This document shows positions 55,142-64,000 of a stretch of 64,000 bases of DNA, in pieces. The stretch's first letter is position 1, and each line of letters opens with the position of its first letter. The DNA is taken from assembly GCA_031291675.1 (NCBI GenBank), contig JARLIO010000021.1, positions 52,367-116,366 of the forward strand, given 5' to 3'. The notes under the pieces were generated by a model that saw only the letters and a list, made by a program, of their open reading frames with translations, was not told the DNA's origin and did no database searches. Made by a program: the position numbers and the translations under genes. This stretch comes from Azospirillaceae bacterium. GTDB lineage: Bacteria > Pseudomonadota > Alphaproteobacteria > Azospirillales > Azospirillaceae.

Positions 55142-55831
55142 ATGAAGGCTGCCGTCATTGTTTTCCCCGGCTCCAACTGTGATCGCGATGTCGCGGTCGC
55201 GTTGGAGCGCACCACCGGCAAACCCCCGGTCCTGATCTGGCATCGGGAGAGCGAGCTGCCGCCGCTCGACCTGATCGTGCTGCCCGGCGGCTTTGCTTAT
55301 GGCGACTATCTGCGCTGTGGCGCCATGGCCGCGCAGTCGCCGATCATGCGCGCCGTGGTTGCCCGGGTTCAGACCGGGGTCCGGGTGCTGGGCATCTGCA
55401 ATGGCTTTCAGGTCCTGACCGAAACCCGGCTGCTGCCCGGCGCCCTGATGCCCAACGCGGCGCTGAAATTCATCTGCCGGACCGTCGGCCTGCGGGTCGA
55501 AAATGCCGACAGTGCCTTCACCCGCCGTTTCCAGCCGGGCCAGGTCATCCACCTGCCGATCGCCCATGGCGAGGGCAACTACGTCGCCGATGCCGAGACG
55601 CTGGCGCGGCTCGACGGCGAAGGCCAGGTCGCGTTCCGGTATTGTGACAGCGCGGGCGTGACCAGCGACGCGGCCAACCCCAACGGTTCTGCCGACCATA
55701 TCGCCGGCGTGTTCAATGCCCGCCGGACGGTGCTCGGCCTGATGCCCCATCCGGAACGGGCCTTCGAACCCCTGCACGGCAACACCGACGGCCGGATGAT
55801 CTTCGACTCTCTTCTGGAGGCTCTGTCGTGA
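55142..55831 (+). CDS. purQ: phosphoribosylformylglycinamidine synthase subunit PurQ
   Basis: A 229-residue class I glutamine amidotransferase. Nucleophile Cys86 is in LGICNGFQ, with [10 protein letters not shown] providing His and Glu of the triad. It releases ammonia from glutamine and passes it to PurL in step four of purine synthesis. The typical partner PurS is not encoded beside it. The stop overlaps the purL GTG start as GTGA. Confidence 0.97.
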   Translation: MKAAVIVFPGSNCDRDVAVALERTTGKPPVLIWHRESELPPLDLIVLPGGFAYGDYLRCGAMAAQSPIMRAVVARVQTGVRVLGICNGFQVLTETRLLPGALMPNAALKFICRTVGLRVENADSAFTRRFQPGQVIHLPIAHGEGNYVADAETLARLDGEGQVAFRYCDSAGVTSDAANPNGSADHIAGVFNARRTVLGLMPHPERAFEPLHGNTDGRMIFDSLLEALS

Positions 55832-58050
55832 GCGCCCAACCGCTGTTGACCGAACCGGCCGTCACCCCGGCCCTGGCCGCCGAACACGGGCTGTCGGACG
55901 CGGAGTACGCCTTGGTCCTCGAGATCATGGGCCGCACCCCGAGCTTCACGGAACTTGGCATCTTCTCGGTGATGTGGTCCGAGCATTGCTCGTACAAAAG
56001 CTCGAAGGTCTGGCTGCGGCAACTGCCGACGACGGGCCCCCATGTCATTTGCGGTCCGGGCGAAAACGCCGGCGTCATCGATATCGGCGATGGCCTGGCC
56101 GCGGTGTTCAAGATGGAAAGCCACAACCACCCCAGCTTTATCGAACCCTACCAGGGTGCGGCGACCGGGGTCGGCGGTATTCTGCGCGACGTCTTCACAA
56201 TGGGTGCGCGGCCCATCGCCAACCTCAACGCGCTGCGCTTCGGCGATCCCCGCCACCCCAAGACCCGTCATTTGATTTCCGGTGTCGTCGCCGGCATTGG
56301 CGGCTACGGCAACTGCATCGGCGTGCCGACGGTCGGCGGCGAGACCAATTTCCACCGCTCCTATGACGGCAACAATCTGGTCAACGCGATGACGGTCGGC
56401 ATCGCACCGGCCGATCGCATCTTCTATTCCGCCGCGGCTGGCGTCGGCAATCCGGTGGTCTATGTCGGATCCAAGACGGGGCGCGACGGCATCCACGGCG
56501 CGACGATGGCCTCGACCGAATTCAGCGATGACAGCGAGGAAAAACGCCCGACCGTCCAGGTCGGCGATCCCTTTACCGAAAAGCTGCTGGTCGAGGCCTG
56601 CCTGGAACTGATGGCGACCGACGCCATCATCGGCATCCAGGATATGGGCGCGGCCGGCCTGACCTCGTCGGCGGTGGAAATGGCCGACAAGGGCGGTTTG
56701 GGCATCGCCCTGGATCTCGACCAGGTGCCGCAGCGCGAAACCGGCATGTCGGCCTACGAAATCATGCTGTCGGAGAGCCAGGAGCGCATGCTGATGATCC
56801 TGAAGCCCGGCCGCGAGGACGAGGCCCGGCGGATCTTCGAGAAATGGGAACTGGATTTTGCCGTGATCGGGCGCGTCACCGACACCGGACGTCTGGTCCT
56901 GACGATGCACGGCCAGACCAAGGCCGACCTGCCGGTATCACCGCTGGTCGAGCGGGCGCCGCTGTATCAGCGCCCCTGGGAGCCGACGCCGGCGGCATCG
57001 CCGCTGGAAGCGGGCCTTGGGGCCCCGGCGGGCCGGTCGTTCGACGATCTGCTGCTGACCCTGATGGCGTGCCCCGACCTCGCGTCCAAGCGCTGGATCT
57101 GGGAGCAGTATGACAGCCAGGTCGGTGCCGACACCATGGCCGGATCCGGCGGTGATGCCGCGCTGGTCCGCGTTCACGGCACCGACAAGGCCCTGGCGAT
57201 GACCACCGACTGTACGCCGCGCTATTGCGCCGCCGACCCGGTCGAGGGCGGTCGCCAGGCGGTGGCCGAAGCCTGGCGCAATCTGACCGCTGTGGGCGCG
57301 ACGCCGCTCGCGGTCACCGACAACATGAATTTCGGCAATCCGCAAAAGCCGCGCATCATGGGCCAGTTCGTCGGCTGCATCCAGGGCATGGCCGAGGCCT
57401 GCCGGGCCCTCGACTTCCCGGTCGTGTCGGGCAATGTCAGCCTCTATAACGAAACCAGCGGCGAGGCGATCCTGCCGACCCCGACGATCGGTGGTGTCGG
57501 CATCTTGGCGCGGACCGGCGATGCCGTCGGGATCGGCTTCAAGGCCGCGGATCTGACCCTGCTGCTGGTCGGCGCCACGGCCGGCCATCTGGGCCAATCG
57601 CTGTTCCTGCGCGAGATTCTGGGCCGCGAGGACGGGCCGCCGCCGCCGGTCGACCTTGCCGCTGAACGACGCCATGGCGACTTCGTGCGCGCGCTGATCC
57701 AGGATCGGCTGGTTAGCGCCTGTCACGACGTCAGCGATGGCGGTCTGGTGGTTGCGATCACGGAAATGGCTTTGGCCGCCGGCATCGGCGCCGATCTGCC
57801 GGGACTGGCGCGGTGCGATGCCGCGTTCCTGTTCGGTGAGGATCAGGCGCGCTATGTCATCGCCGTCCCGGCCGGGCATGTCGCGGAAATCCAGCGCCGC
57901 GCCGCCGCCGCCGCGGTACCGCTCACGACCTTGGGAACAACGGGCGGCACGACGTTGACAGTCGGCGAATATGACGCCATATCGCTGAAACGGATTGAAG
58001 CAGCGCACGAGGACTGGTTGCCCCACTACATGGCCAGCCTCGCGCCCTGA
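55828..58050 (+). CDS. purL: phosphoribosylformylglycinamidine synthase subunit PurL
   Basis: A 740-residue small-type PurL, which converts FGAR to FGAM with ATP and ammonia. Characteristic are [27 protein letters not shown] near the start and the ATP-binding PurM-like domains with [34 protein letters not shown] and [15 protein letters not shown]. Because it lacks the fused amidotransferase, it needs PurQ and PurS. GTG start overlaps purQ, so the two are translationally coupled. Confidence 0.97.
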   Translation: MSAQPLLTEPAVTPALAAEHGLSDAEYALVLEIMGRTPSFTELGIFSVMWSEHCSYKSSKVWLRQLPTTGPHVICGPGENAGVIDIGDGLAAVFKMESHNHPSFIEPYQGAATGVGGILRDVFTMGARPIANLNALRFGDPRHPKTRHLISGVVAGIGGYGNCIGVPTVGGETNFHRSYDGNNLVNAMTVGIAPADRIFYSAAAGVGNPVVYVGSKTGRDGIHGATMASTEFSDDSEEKRPTVQVGDPFTEKLLVEACLELMATDAIIGIQDMGAAGLTSSAVEMADKGGLGIALDLDQVPQRETGMSAYEIMLSESQERMLMILKPGREDEARRIFEKWELDFAVIGRVTDTGRLVLTMHGQTKADLPVSPLVERAPLYQRPWEPTPAASPLEAGLGAPAGRSFDDLLLTLMACPDLASKRWIWEQYDSQVGADTMAGSGGDAALVRVHGTDKALAMTTDCTPRYCAADPVEGGRQAVAEAWRNLTAVGATPLAVTDNMNFGNPQKPRIMGQFVGCIQGMAEACRALDFPVVSGNVSLYNETSGEAILPTPTIGGVGILARTGDAVGIGFKAADLTLLLVGATAGHLGQSLFLREILGREDGPPPPVDLAAERRHGDFVRALIQDRLVSACHDVSDGGLVVAITEMALAAGIGADLPGLARCDAAFLFGEDQARYVIAVPAGHVAEIQRRAAAAAVPLTTLGTTGGTTLTVGEYDAISLKRIEAAHEDWLPHYMASLAP

Positions 58051-58139
58051 ATGTTGCGGACGCACAGACCCTGCCACCCCCTGTCGGGGCCCGCGATGCG
58101 GCGGGGTCGTGCCGTCTTGGACATCGTTGTTTCATGAAC

Positions 58140-58153
58140 TTTGCGGCCGCAAA
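58140..58153. repeat. 14-bp palindrome upstream of bolA
   Basis: TTTGCGGCCGCAAA, a perfect palindrome with a NotI site at the centre, 44 bases before the bolA start. Possible regulatory site; function not known. Confidence 0.35.
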
Positions 58154-58196
58154 ACACCGGTCGCAGGAGGTTTGGCAATAGCGGGGAGCGGCGGAT

Positions 58197-58436
58197 ATGG
58201 GAATGGACGCAACACAGATCGAATTGTTGATCAAGGAAGGTATTCCCGACGCCGTTGTGCAGATCGAGGATCTGCGCGGCGATGGCGATCATTATGCTGC
58301 CTTGGTCGAATCGGCCGCCTTCAAGGGCAAATCCCGCCTTCAACAGCATCAGATGGTCTATCAGGCCCTGCAGGGCCGGATGGGCGGCGAGCTTCACGCG
58401 CTGGCGCTACAGACCAGTGTTCCCAAGGACGAATAG
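58197..58436 (+). CDS. bolA: BolA family protein
   Basis: A 79-residue BolA protein with the class II KH-like fold, motif IEDLRGDGDHYAALVESAAFKGKSRLQQHQMVYQALQGRMGGELHALALQT. The conserved His in the QQHQMVY region can bind a [2Fe-2S] cluster together with a monothiol glutaredoxin, here encoded next door. A second ATG two codons later is an alternative start. Likely handles iron-sulfur transfer or redox control. Confidence 0.92.
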   Translation: MGMDATQIELLIKEGIPDAVVQIEDLRGDGDHYAALVESAAFKGKSRLQQHQMVYQALQGRMGGELHALALQTSVPKDE

Positions 58437-58455
58437 AAAGGCCAGGAAACAGGAC

Positions 58456-58794
58456 ATGGACAATACCGTCTTCGATCGGATCCGCTCCGACATCTCGGGC
58501 AACGACGTCATCCTCTACATGAAGGGAACGCCGGTGTTCCCGCAATGCGGCTTCTCCGCCGCCCTGGTCCAGGTCCTCAGCCATCTCGGTGTCCAGTTCA
58601 AAGGCGTCGATGTGTTGTCCGACCCCGGTCTGCGCGATGGTCTGAAGCAATTCTCCAACTGGCCGACCTTCCCCCAGCTCTATGTCAAGGGTGAGCTGGT
58701 CGGCGGCTGCGACATCGTTCGTGAGATGTACCAGTCCGGCGAACTGGCCGGCCTGCTCGACGAAAAGGGTATCGCCTACACAAAGGCCGCCTGA
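58456..58794 (+). CDS. grxD: monothiol glutaredoxin Grx4 family
   Basis: A 112-residue CGFS glutaredoxin (Cys31 in FPQCGFSAALVQVL). It carries the cis-Pro loop WPTFPQLYVKGELVGGCDIVREM. It is an iron-sulfur cluster carrier rather than a dithiol reductase, in line with the bolA gene 19 bases upstream. AGGA lies eight bases before the ATG. Confidence 0.95.
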   Translation: MDNTVFDRIRSDISGNDVILYMKGTPVFPQCGFSAALVQVLSHLGVQFKGVDVLSDPGLRDGLKQFSNWPTFPQLYVKGELVGGCDIVREMYQSGELAGLLDEKGIAYTKAA

Positions 58795-58922
58795 TTTCGC
58801 TTCGCGACCGGCACTGGGCCGGTCCCTGGTTGGTGCGGGTCCCGTCAGCATCGCGGGGCCCGCTTCCGTCACGGGCCGGCCGGCTCCGTTATCGCCCGCG
58901 CTGACCCCACGATCCCCCCAGG

Positions 58923-59054
58923 GTGCCCCGATGTCTTCCATCACGGCCGGTGATCGCCGCGCTCCAGAGCAATTGGGGGGGGGCGTCGTTCCTGATCTGG
59001 CTGGCACTGCTGCTCTACACGATCAGGCTGTGGCACCAGCACGGTCACTGCTGA
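58923..59054 (+). CDS. possible small single-helix membrane protein
   Basis: A 43-codon frame opened by GTG (an inner GTG at 58950 gives 34) with a single hydrophobic segment FLIWLALLLYTIRLW followed by a His-rich tail HQHGHC and TGA. No ribosome site is convincing, and the nine-G run (58975-58983) inside could shift the frame. I list it only because the helix stands out. Confidence 0.2.
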   Translation: MPRCLPSRPVIAALQSNWGGASFLIWLALLLYTIRLWHQHGHC

Positions 59055-59094
59055 CGGCAGGCGGGCGGCTTATGCCGCCGGCAAATGTAACGGC
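59055..59094. other. end of the grxD downstream spacer
   Basis: The rest of the 300-bp spacer after grxD (58795-59094) holds a GACCGGC / GCCGGTC inverted repeat at 58806-58824, without a T tract, a possible weak stop for grxD. No gene besides the small frame noted at 58923-59054. Confidence 0.35.
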
Positions 59095-59604
59095 TCAGAC
59101 CAATTCCGCGGATGGGTGGTTGCCGTAGTGCTCCATGTGGTGCATCGCCGCTTGATCAGCATGGAACAGGGCATGAATTCCGTGGTCGAGCGCCTTGTTG
59201 GTCTCATGATTGGCTCTGATATAGTGTTCCGCGCTGCAATGTGCAGCGGCCTTTGCGTGATGGCGCGCAGCGGCTTCGTGATGCTCGGCGGCGACAATAT
59301 GATGCGCTGTTGCGCTGAGACTCAGCGGTAACGCTACGGCCGTTGATGCCGGCGTGTCCGAAGAACGCGTAAGATAGCTCGGCAAGGGACTTCCCTTATG
59401 CTCGGCGTAACACCGGCTCGCCGCCTGCCCCTCTTCCAGGGCGCGAAGCGCATGGCCACGCGCCGTCAGGGCCTGATGTGCCGCGTGTGCGTAATCCTTG
59501 CCAATCTCGTAGTGCACCGACGCCTCGCGATGGAAATGCGCCGCCTGTTCGTGATGCATCGTTGCAGATACATGGTGGTCTGTGGGGTCGTGTGCGACGG
59601 TCAT
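59095..59604 (-). CDS. histidine- and alanine-rich protein with duplicated module
   Basis: A 169-residue protein with about 28 histidines. Two imperfect repeats of roughly 53 residues are seen: residues 17-69 (beginning HHEQAAHFHREASVHYEIG) and 108-160 (beginning HHEAAARHHAKAAAHCSAEHY), joined by a Ser/Pro-rich linker. Helical periodicity with His pairs at i, i+1 and i+7/8 recalls His-rich proteins of other proteobacteria in which metal binding is suspected. No signal peptide or membrane helix; a cytosolic metal buffer is a guess. Start at the ATG with AAGGCAAGG upstream; the frame runs on to 59730 without sense. Monocistronic by position. Confidence 0.75.
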   Translation of the reverse strand: MTVAHDPTDHHVSATMHHEQAAHFHREASVHYEIGKDYAHAAHQALTARGHALRALEEGQAASRCYAEHKGSPLPSYLTRSSDTPASTAVALPLSLSATAHHIVAAEHHEAAARHHAKAAAHCSAEHYIRANHETNKALDHGIHALFHADQAAMHHMEHYGNHPSAELV

Positions 59605-60116
59605 GACCTTGCCTTCCCTGCGCGTCACAAACCGCTTCCAATCATGTTGAATCGAAAACGGTTCCGGACTTTGCTTTTGCCACATTCTCGACGGCCAACC
59701 GGAACCCGCCTGGCCGGAAAACACGCTCACGCCCAGAGGTTAGCACCGCCACGGGTCACAGCCTCAGGGGCGGAAAATACCTAAGCCCACGAGCACGCCC
59801 CCGCGCGGGACGGAACCTGGGGCACCAAGGGGACCGATGTCCCACCGACGGAGAGGTCGTCGAGAGGGGCCGGAATGCCGCTGCTTCGGTCATATCGCTT
59901 CGACCTTTTTCGGCAAAACCAGGGAATTTCCTGATCCCTGCATGCTGAGTACTTTCCGAAGCTACTGCGCGATGCCGCCGCCGGATAGGTTTCCGCCTAT
60001 CAGTTAAGGCATCGCGAAAACCGATCAGCTCAAGACGTTCCGGCACCATCCCGGTTTCGCGGTGCGCGATGGCGCTGACGCCGGCTATGCACCGCCGCGC
60101 CCGGAAAGAAGATCAA
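59605..60116. other. intergenic region between the His-rich gene and oleate hydratase
   Basis: A 512-bp divergent spacer. No gene, terminator or clear promoter could be supported. The open frames here are shadows. Both flanking genes must be expressed from promoters inside it. Confidence 0.4.
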
Positions 60117-60176
60117 ATGGAGATGACAGACGCCGTGAACGCCATCTTCGTGGATCATCATGTGAAGGAGTTTTGA
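60117..60176 (+). CDS. short leader ORF upstream of oleate hydratase
   Basis: A 19-codon frame (MEMTDAVNAIFVDHHVKEF) with an AAGAAG-type weak ribosome site, ending two bases before the ohyA ATG. The AAGGAG site of ohyA lies inside its last codons, so translation of the leader would place ribosomes at the ohyA start. It may be a translational leader; it may also be chance. Confidence 0.35.
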   Translation: MEMTDAVNAIFVDHHVKEF

Positions 60177-60178
60177 TC

Positions 60179-61813
60179 ATGTCCAACACGGACACTGACA
60201 GCAAACGGCCGGATTTTGGTGGCGAACACCTGCGCAGCGACCAGGCGAAATTCTATCTGGTCGGGGGCGGAATCGCATCGCTGGCCGCCGCCGCGTTCAT
60301 GATCCGCGATGGTGACATCCTCGGTCACAACATCACCGTCCTCGAGGAAACCGACAAGCTCGGCGGAAGCCTTGACGCTTCGGGCTCTTCGCAAAGCGGC
60401 TATCTCTTGCGGGGAGGCCGAATGCTCGAAAGCAAATATCTCTGCACCTATGCGCTGTTTGCGTCGATACCGACCCTCGACGACTCCCGCACGGTCACGC
60501 AAGAAATCATTGCCTGGAACGAGACGATGAAGACGTCGTCCAAATCGCGGCTCTTCAGCAACGGCGCCCGACAGGATGCGCCGGAATTCGGACTGAGCGA
60601 AAAGCATATCCTGACCATCGAGCGTCTTGCCGTGGAACCAGAGGCCTTGCTCGGTGAGACGAGTATCGCCGACCAGTTCGACGCAGCGTTCTTCAAGACC
60701 AATTTCTGGTTCATGTGGTGTACGACCTTCGCCTTCCAGCCCTGGCACAGCGCGGTCGAGTTCAAGCGCTATCTGGTGCGGTTCGCCCATATGGTCTCGG
60801 GCTTCAATCGCCTGCAGGGGATCATGCGGACGGTCTACAACCAGTACGACTCGATGGTGCGGCCGCTCCACAAATGGCTGGATGAGCGGGGGGTGACCTT
60901 TGTCTTGAAGACCCGCGTCACCGATCTCGGGATCAGCGAGCATGAGGGCGACAAGACGGTGACGCACATCGCCTTCGAGCGCGATGGCAAACCGGGCCGG
61001 ATCGCGGTCGGGGAAAAGGATTTTGTTCTGGTCACGCTGGGATCGATGACCGAGGCATCAAGCTTCGGCAGCATGGACACCGCCCCCATGCTGCACGGCA
61101 AACGCAATGGCGGCGCCTGGACGCTCTGGGAGAAGCTCGCCGCCGGGCGGCCCGAGTTCGGTCGTCCCACCGTATTCGCCGACCATATCGACCAATCCAA
61201 ATGGGTGTCGTTCACCACGACTTTGCAGGACGCCACATTTCTGCGGCTCATGCGCGATGCCACCGGTAATATCCCGGGTGAGGGCGGGCTTGTGACGTTC
61301 CCGCAGTCAAGCTGGCTGGCCTCCATCGTCATCCCGCACCAGCCACATTTTATCGACCAGCCTGCCGACACCGCTGTGTTCTGGGGCTACGGTCTATCGG
61401 TCGACATGCTTGGCGACTTTGTCAAGAAGCCGATGTCGGTCTGCACCGGTCGCGAAATCATGACCGAAATCCTGGGTCACCTGGGCATCGTGGCGGAGGC
61501 CCCGCGAATCCTGGAAACCGCCATCTGCATTCCCTGCATGATGCCGTTCGTGACCAGCCAGTTCCTCAGGCGTCGCAAGGGCGACCGGCCGCAAGTCGTC
61601 CCACCGGGTTCGCGGAATTTGGCCTTCATGGGTCAGTTTTGCGAACTGCCGGAGGATGTCGTCTTCACGGTCGAATATTCGATCCGCTCGGCGCAAACCG
61701 CCGTCTATGCCCTGCTCCGTCTGAAGCGCGAGCCACCGGCGGTCTACCGGGGAAGTTTCGACCCGCGCGTCCTTCTCAAGGCCTTCGTGGCTCTGCACGA
61801 CCTTGCCTCCTGA
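60179..61813 (+). CDS. ohyA: oleate hydratase (FAD-dependent fatty acid hydratase)
   Basis: A 544-residue member of the oleate hydratase family, which adds water to the cis-9 double bond of oleate to give 10-hydroxystearate. The FAD motif is VGGGIASLAAAAFMIRDG (residues 28-45). Further family marks are ITVLEETDKLGGSLDASG, NFWFMWCTTFAFQPWHSAVEFKRY and the C-terminal MGQFCELPEDVVFTVEYSIRSAQTAVYAL. The region RGGRMLESKYLCTY has Met82 where the well-studied enzymes have a catalytic glutamate (RGGRE...), as in the actinobacterial HFam3-like subgroup. GGAG eight bases before the ATG. Role: detoxification or modification of unsaturated fatty acids. Confidence 0.93.
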   Translation: MSNTDTDSKRPDFGGEHLRSDQAKFYLVGGGIASLAAAAFMIRDGDILGHNITVLEETDKLGGSLDASGSSQSGYLLRGGRMLESKYLCTYALFASIPTLDDSRTVTQEIIAWNETMKTSSKSRLFSNGARQDAPEFGLSEKHILTIERLAVEPEALLGETSIADQFDAAFFKTNFWFMWCTTFAFQPWHSAVEFKRYLVRFAHMVSGFNRLQGIMRTVYNQYDSMVRPLHKWLDERGVTFVLKTRVTDLGISEHEGDKTVTHIAFERDGKPGRIAVGEKDFVLVTLGSMTEASSFGSMDTAPMLHGKRNGGAWTLWEKLAAGRPEFGRPTVFADHIDQSKWVSFTTTLQDATFLRLMRDATGNIPGEGGLVTFPQSSWLASIVIPHQPHFIDQPADTAVFWGYGLSVDMLGDFVKKPMSVCTGREIMTEILGHLGIVAEAPRILETAICIPCMMPFVTSQFLRRRKGDRPQVVPPGSRNLAFMGQFCELPEDVVFTVEYSIRSAQTAVYALLRLKREPPAVYRGSFDPRVLLKAFVALHDLAS

Positions 61814-61842
61814 GGGCTCATGGCCATGCTCGGGGCCGCATG

Positions 61843-61877
61843 ACAAAGGCCGTCCGGTTCCCTTGAACCGGACGGCC
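61843..61877 (-). terminator. terminator of rpsD (possibly bidirectional)
   Basis: Perfect 13-base arms GGCCGTCCGGTTC (61848-61860) and GAACCGGACGGCC (61865-61877), loop of four. On the minus strand it is followed by TTTGT. It lies 33 bases after the rpsD stop and 35 after ohyA, so it may serve both. Confidence 0.8.
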
Positions 61878-61909
61878 CGTCAATCGGTAAAGATCGAAAT
61901 ACCGCCGAA

Positions 61910-62524
61910 TTAACGGCTGTAGAATTCGACGACCAGATTGGGTTCCATCTGCACCGGATAGGGCACATCGGCCAGGGCCGGGGCCCGAACGAACGTCCCC
62001 TTCAACGCGCCGGTGTCGACGGACAGATAATCGGGAATGTCACGCTCGGACGAGGAGATCGCTTCCAGAACCACGCCAAGTTGCTTGGCCTTCTGACGAA
62101 CCTCGATCACGTCGCCATCCCGAACCTGATAGGATGGAATGTTGAGCCGACGGCCATTGACCAGAATATGACCATGGTTGATGAACTGGCGCGACGCGTG
62201 CGGCGTCGGCACAAACTTCATCCGGTAGACCACGGCATCAAGGCGGCGTTCCAGCAACTGAACCAGATTTTCGCCGGTATCGCCCTTGCGGCGCACCGCT
62301 TCCTGGAACAGCTTGCGGAACTGCTTTTCGCCGATATTGGCGTAGTAGCCCTTCAGCTTCTGCTTGGCCATCAACTGAATACCATAGTCGGTCGGCTTCT
62401 TGCGACGCTGGCCGTGCTGGCCCGGACCATATTCGTGACGGTTGATCGGGCTTTTGGCCCGGCCCCAGAGGTTGACGCCAAGGCGTCGGTCAATCTTGTA
62501 TTTGGCTTGTTGACGCTTGCTCAT
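61910..62524 (-). CDS. rpsD: 30S ribosomal protein S4
   Basis: A 204-residue S4 protein, starting [25 protein letters not shown]. The S4 RNA-binding domain [39 protein letters not shown] is canonical. In the longer frame twenty extra codons precede this Met and are not used. S4 nucleates 16S rRNA folding. Confidence 0.98.
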   Translation of the reverse strand: MSKRQQAKYKIDRRLGVNLWGRAKSPINRHEYGPGQHGQRRKKPTDYGIQLMAKQKLKGYYANIGEKQFRKLFQEAVRRKGDTGENLVQLLERRLDAVVYRMKFVPTPHASRQFINHGHILVNGRRLNIPSYQVRDGDVIEVRQKAKQLGVVLEAISSSERDIPDYLSVDTGALKGTFVRAPALADVPYPVQMEPNLVVEFYSR

Positions 62525-62742
62525 CTGCGATCTCGTGTGTTCGCTTGTTGTCCCGATAGTTCCGGCATCGGACGCCAGCGGCATTCACAGCCGTTGGAGA
62601 CATGCGGAAGGGGCGTTGGAAGTCAGGCACGCCCACCTTCTCAGGAAGAAGGCGCGCACTATAGCGACGGCACCGCAAATGTCAAACGCCGGTTGGCCTT
62701 GCGGTGACCGTTTTCCGCGCGGCCCGGCGGCGGCTCCCGGCG

Positions 62743-63603
62743 TCACACCCGCATCATCACGAAATGGAAGCCATTGTCCGGCGTCCGCCCATAGTCGGGA
62801 TCGAGACGCCCCTTGCCGATGCCACGCGGAAAGTCGCCGAAGGCAAACACCGGGACCGGGGCGGCGGTGAAGCCGCTGGCGCCGAACACCGCCTGCCACC
62901 ACTCCCGGGGCCTAATCGTGCGATGCAGATCAACGCCATTGGACAAAATTTCGGGGACCATCGAAACCGAACCGACGAACAGACCCGAGGGCGCCAGATG
63001 GGCCAGCACATTGGCGAACAATTGTGGCAGGTCGCCTTCTTCGAGATGCTCCAGGACCTCCCAGGCCGAAATCACGTCGAAGTCCAGTGCAACGCCGGTC
63101 GCTTTGTCGAAGACCCCGAAGGGCTGGGTGATATCGCCGGTGAACAGTGCCTCGGGGATCGTCCGCCATTCGGCGCGCTGCGCCTGGAACGACGCGTCGC
63201 TGCCTTCGATTCCGATGCCAAGATGGCCGCGAAGCCGGGCGTCGAACACCAGCCCGCCACCGGAACAACCAAGATCGAGATAGCGGAGCCGTCGCCCGAA
63301 ATGCCGCTCACAGGCCTGGAAAAAGCGCGGGTGCCGCGTGTTGTCCTGAATCGTTCCCGTCGGGTACAGATGATCACGGCTGGTCGTGGCGACAGGCCGC
63401 GCCGCACGAACCTCCACCGCGGCAAAGGGCCCGAAATTGCGCGCGGCGATGGCGCGCAGATCGCCGAGCTGCAAATCGACCGCCGCGAGTTGATCGAACG
63501 CCGCGTCATTGCTTCGCGACACCTGATCGAGGCGGTCCTGCACGACATTCAGGAACTCCACCAGCATGGCCTGGTTTCGCGCCTCGTCCGCCTGATCACC
63601 CAT
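62743..63603 (-). CDS. class I SAM-dependent methyltransferase
   Basis: A 286-residue methyltransferase. After a helical N-terminal arm comes SAM motif I in YLDLGCSGGGLVFDARLRG (about residues 108-126), then GIEGSDASF and FDVISAWEVLEHLEEGD (motif II region). The sequence LSNGVDLHRTIRPREWW and GNFVMMRV-like end resemble methyltransferases of surface polysaccharide or natural-product loci that act on a carbohydrate or small-molecule acceptor. ATG at 63603 with GGAG eight bases upstream; a TTG six codons earlier is not used. Divergent from nothing visible before the window edge. Confidence 0.87.
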   Translation of the reverse strand: MGDQADEARNQAMLVEFLNVVQDRLDQVSRSNDAAFDQLAAVDLQLGDLRAIAARNFGPFAAVEVRAARPVATTSRDHLYPTGTIQDNTRHPRFFQACERHFGRRLRYLDLGCSGGGLVFDARLRGHLGIGIEGSDASFQAQRAEWRTIPEALFTGDITQPFGVFDKATGVALDFDVISAWEVLEHLEEGDLPQLFANVLAHLAPSGLFVGSVSMVPEILSNGVDLHRTIRPREWWQAVFGASGFTAAPVPVFAFGDFPRGIGKGRLDPDYGRTPDNGFHFVMMRV

Positions 63604-64000
63604 GTCTTCTGCTCCAAGCAAGGACGGGACGCTGGACCCCGCGAACGTCCGCTACGCCGGAAGAAACCGTGGTTTCGCGCCTCGAAGCCGCGTCGGCTCG
63701 AACGGTCTCCAATACCACCATCGCCGCGAACGCCCCTGACCGCAACAAGCAACCACCTGATCACCGCGAGATCCCCGGACCCGCGATCCCCGGACCCTGG
63801 GGGGCTTTAATCGCGGCGGTCGGGCAAACCTCAAGGGCTCGCCACGCGGCGACCAATTCGTCATTAGTCCCCCACCGGGGCTTCCGACCCGCGAAGAATG
63901 AAACGGGCGGGGGTTTGGTGTATTTTGGCTGAGCGTCGTCGGCACAGAGGTCGGTTCATTCTTGGTGCGTTCGAGCCCGTTCGTTAGTCGGACCCGGAAC
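63604..64000. other. non-coding end of window
   Basis: A 397-bp stretch upstream of the methyltransferase without a gene I can support. It includes a tandem 13-bp repeat, GATCCCCGGACCC at 63770-63782 and 63785-63797. Presumably the promoter of the methyltransferase lies here. Confidence 0.35.

Noticed and set aside
1..64000. CRISPR arrays, rRNA and tRNA genes.
   Set aside because: No regularly spaced repeats or recognisable RNA gene were found when reading through the window.

Overview
The window is GC-rich (roughly 63-66% by eye), densely coded and uninterrupted by rRNA or tRNA genes. It reads as chromosome of an alphaproteobacterium. Supporting signs are a CysN-CysC fusion, the neighbouring purQ-purL-bolA-grxD and rpsD block, SAM/flavin enzymes with alphaproteobacterial style, and a mosaic palindromic repeat at 1163-1266 that resembles the RIME1 intergenic elements of Rhizobiales. 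The order cannot be fixed from the sequence alone (Rhizobiales or Rhodospirillales are both possible).

Layout. 1-7 kb: end of cysNC, a repeat element, a glycosyltransferase, a MITE-like element, an unknown coiled-coil protein, a REC-HPt phosphorelay protein and a class III PLP enzyme. 7-13 kb: a chemoreceptor, then a GntR regulator followed by an MFS symporter and the two subunits of an aconitase-X dehydratase, a small catabolic operon. 13-23 kb: an elaborate type I restriction-modification locus: half-size HsdS, HsdM, GIY-YIG/DUF4357 protein, full HsdS, DUF3800 protein, unknown protein, HsdR with a TTG start, and a YgjP-type metallopeptidase. Most junctions overlap by a few bases. 23-28 kb: a four-gene gliding-type ABC exporter operon (ATPase, permease, GldG-like, DUF4340) on the minus strand with a clear terminator. 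28-39 kb: a BaeSR-like two-component pair divergent from an mdtABC RND efflux operon, followed by a ParDE-like toxin-antitoxin pair.

39-47 kb: a pentitol (probably xylitol) uptake and catabolism operon (dehydrogenase, AraC regulator, xylulokinase, ABC ATPase, permease, binding protein) closed by a strong terminator. 47-50 kb: MFS exporter plus aldo-keto reductase divergent from a LysR gene. 50-55 kb: a second RND system (TetR, membrane fusion lipoprotein, pump) with a perfect 10+10 palindrome in front of tetR. 55-59 kb: purQ-purL (without adjacent purS), bolA, grxD. 59-64 kb: a histidine-rich duplicated protein, an oleate hydratase with a short coupled leader ORF, rpsD and a methyltransferase.

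The most unusual parts are the accessory gene set of the type I R-M locus, the histidine-rich protein with two repeated modules, the MITE-like element with target duplication, the 60-residue serine-rich insert in MdtC, and the oleate hydratase with methionine at the position of the usual catalytic glutamate. I did not find a system that I can claim is wholly new; the R-M locus with its four accessory proteins is the best candidate for further reading.
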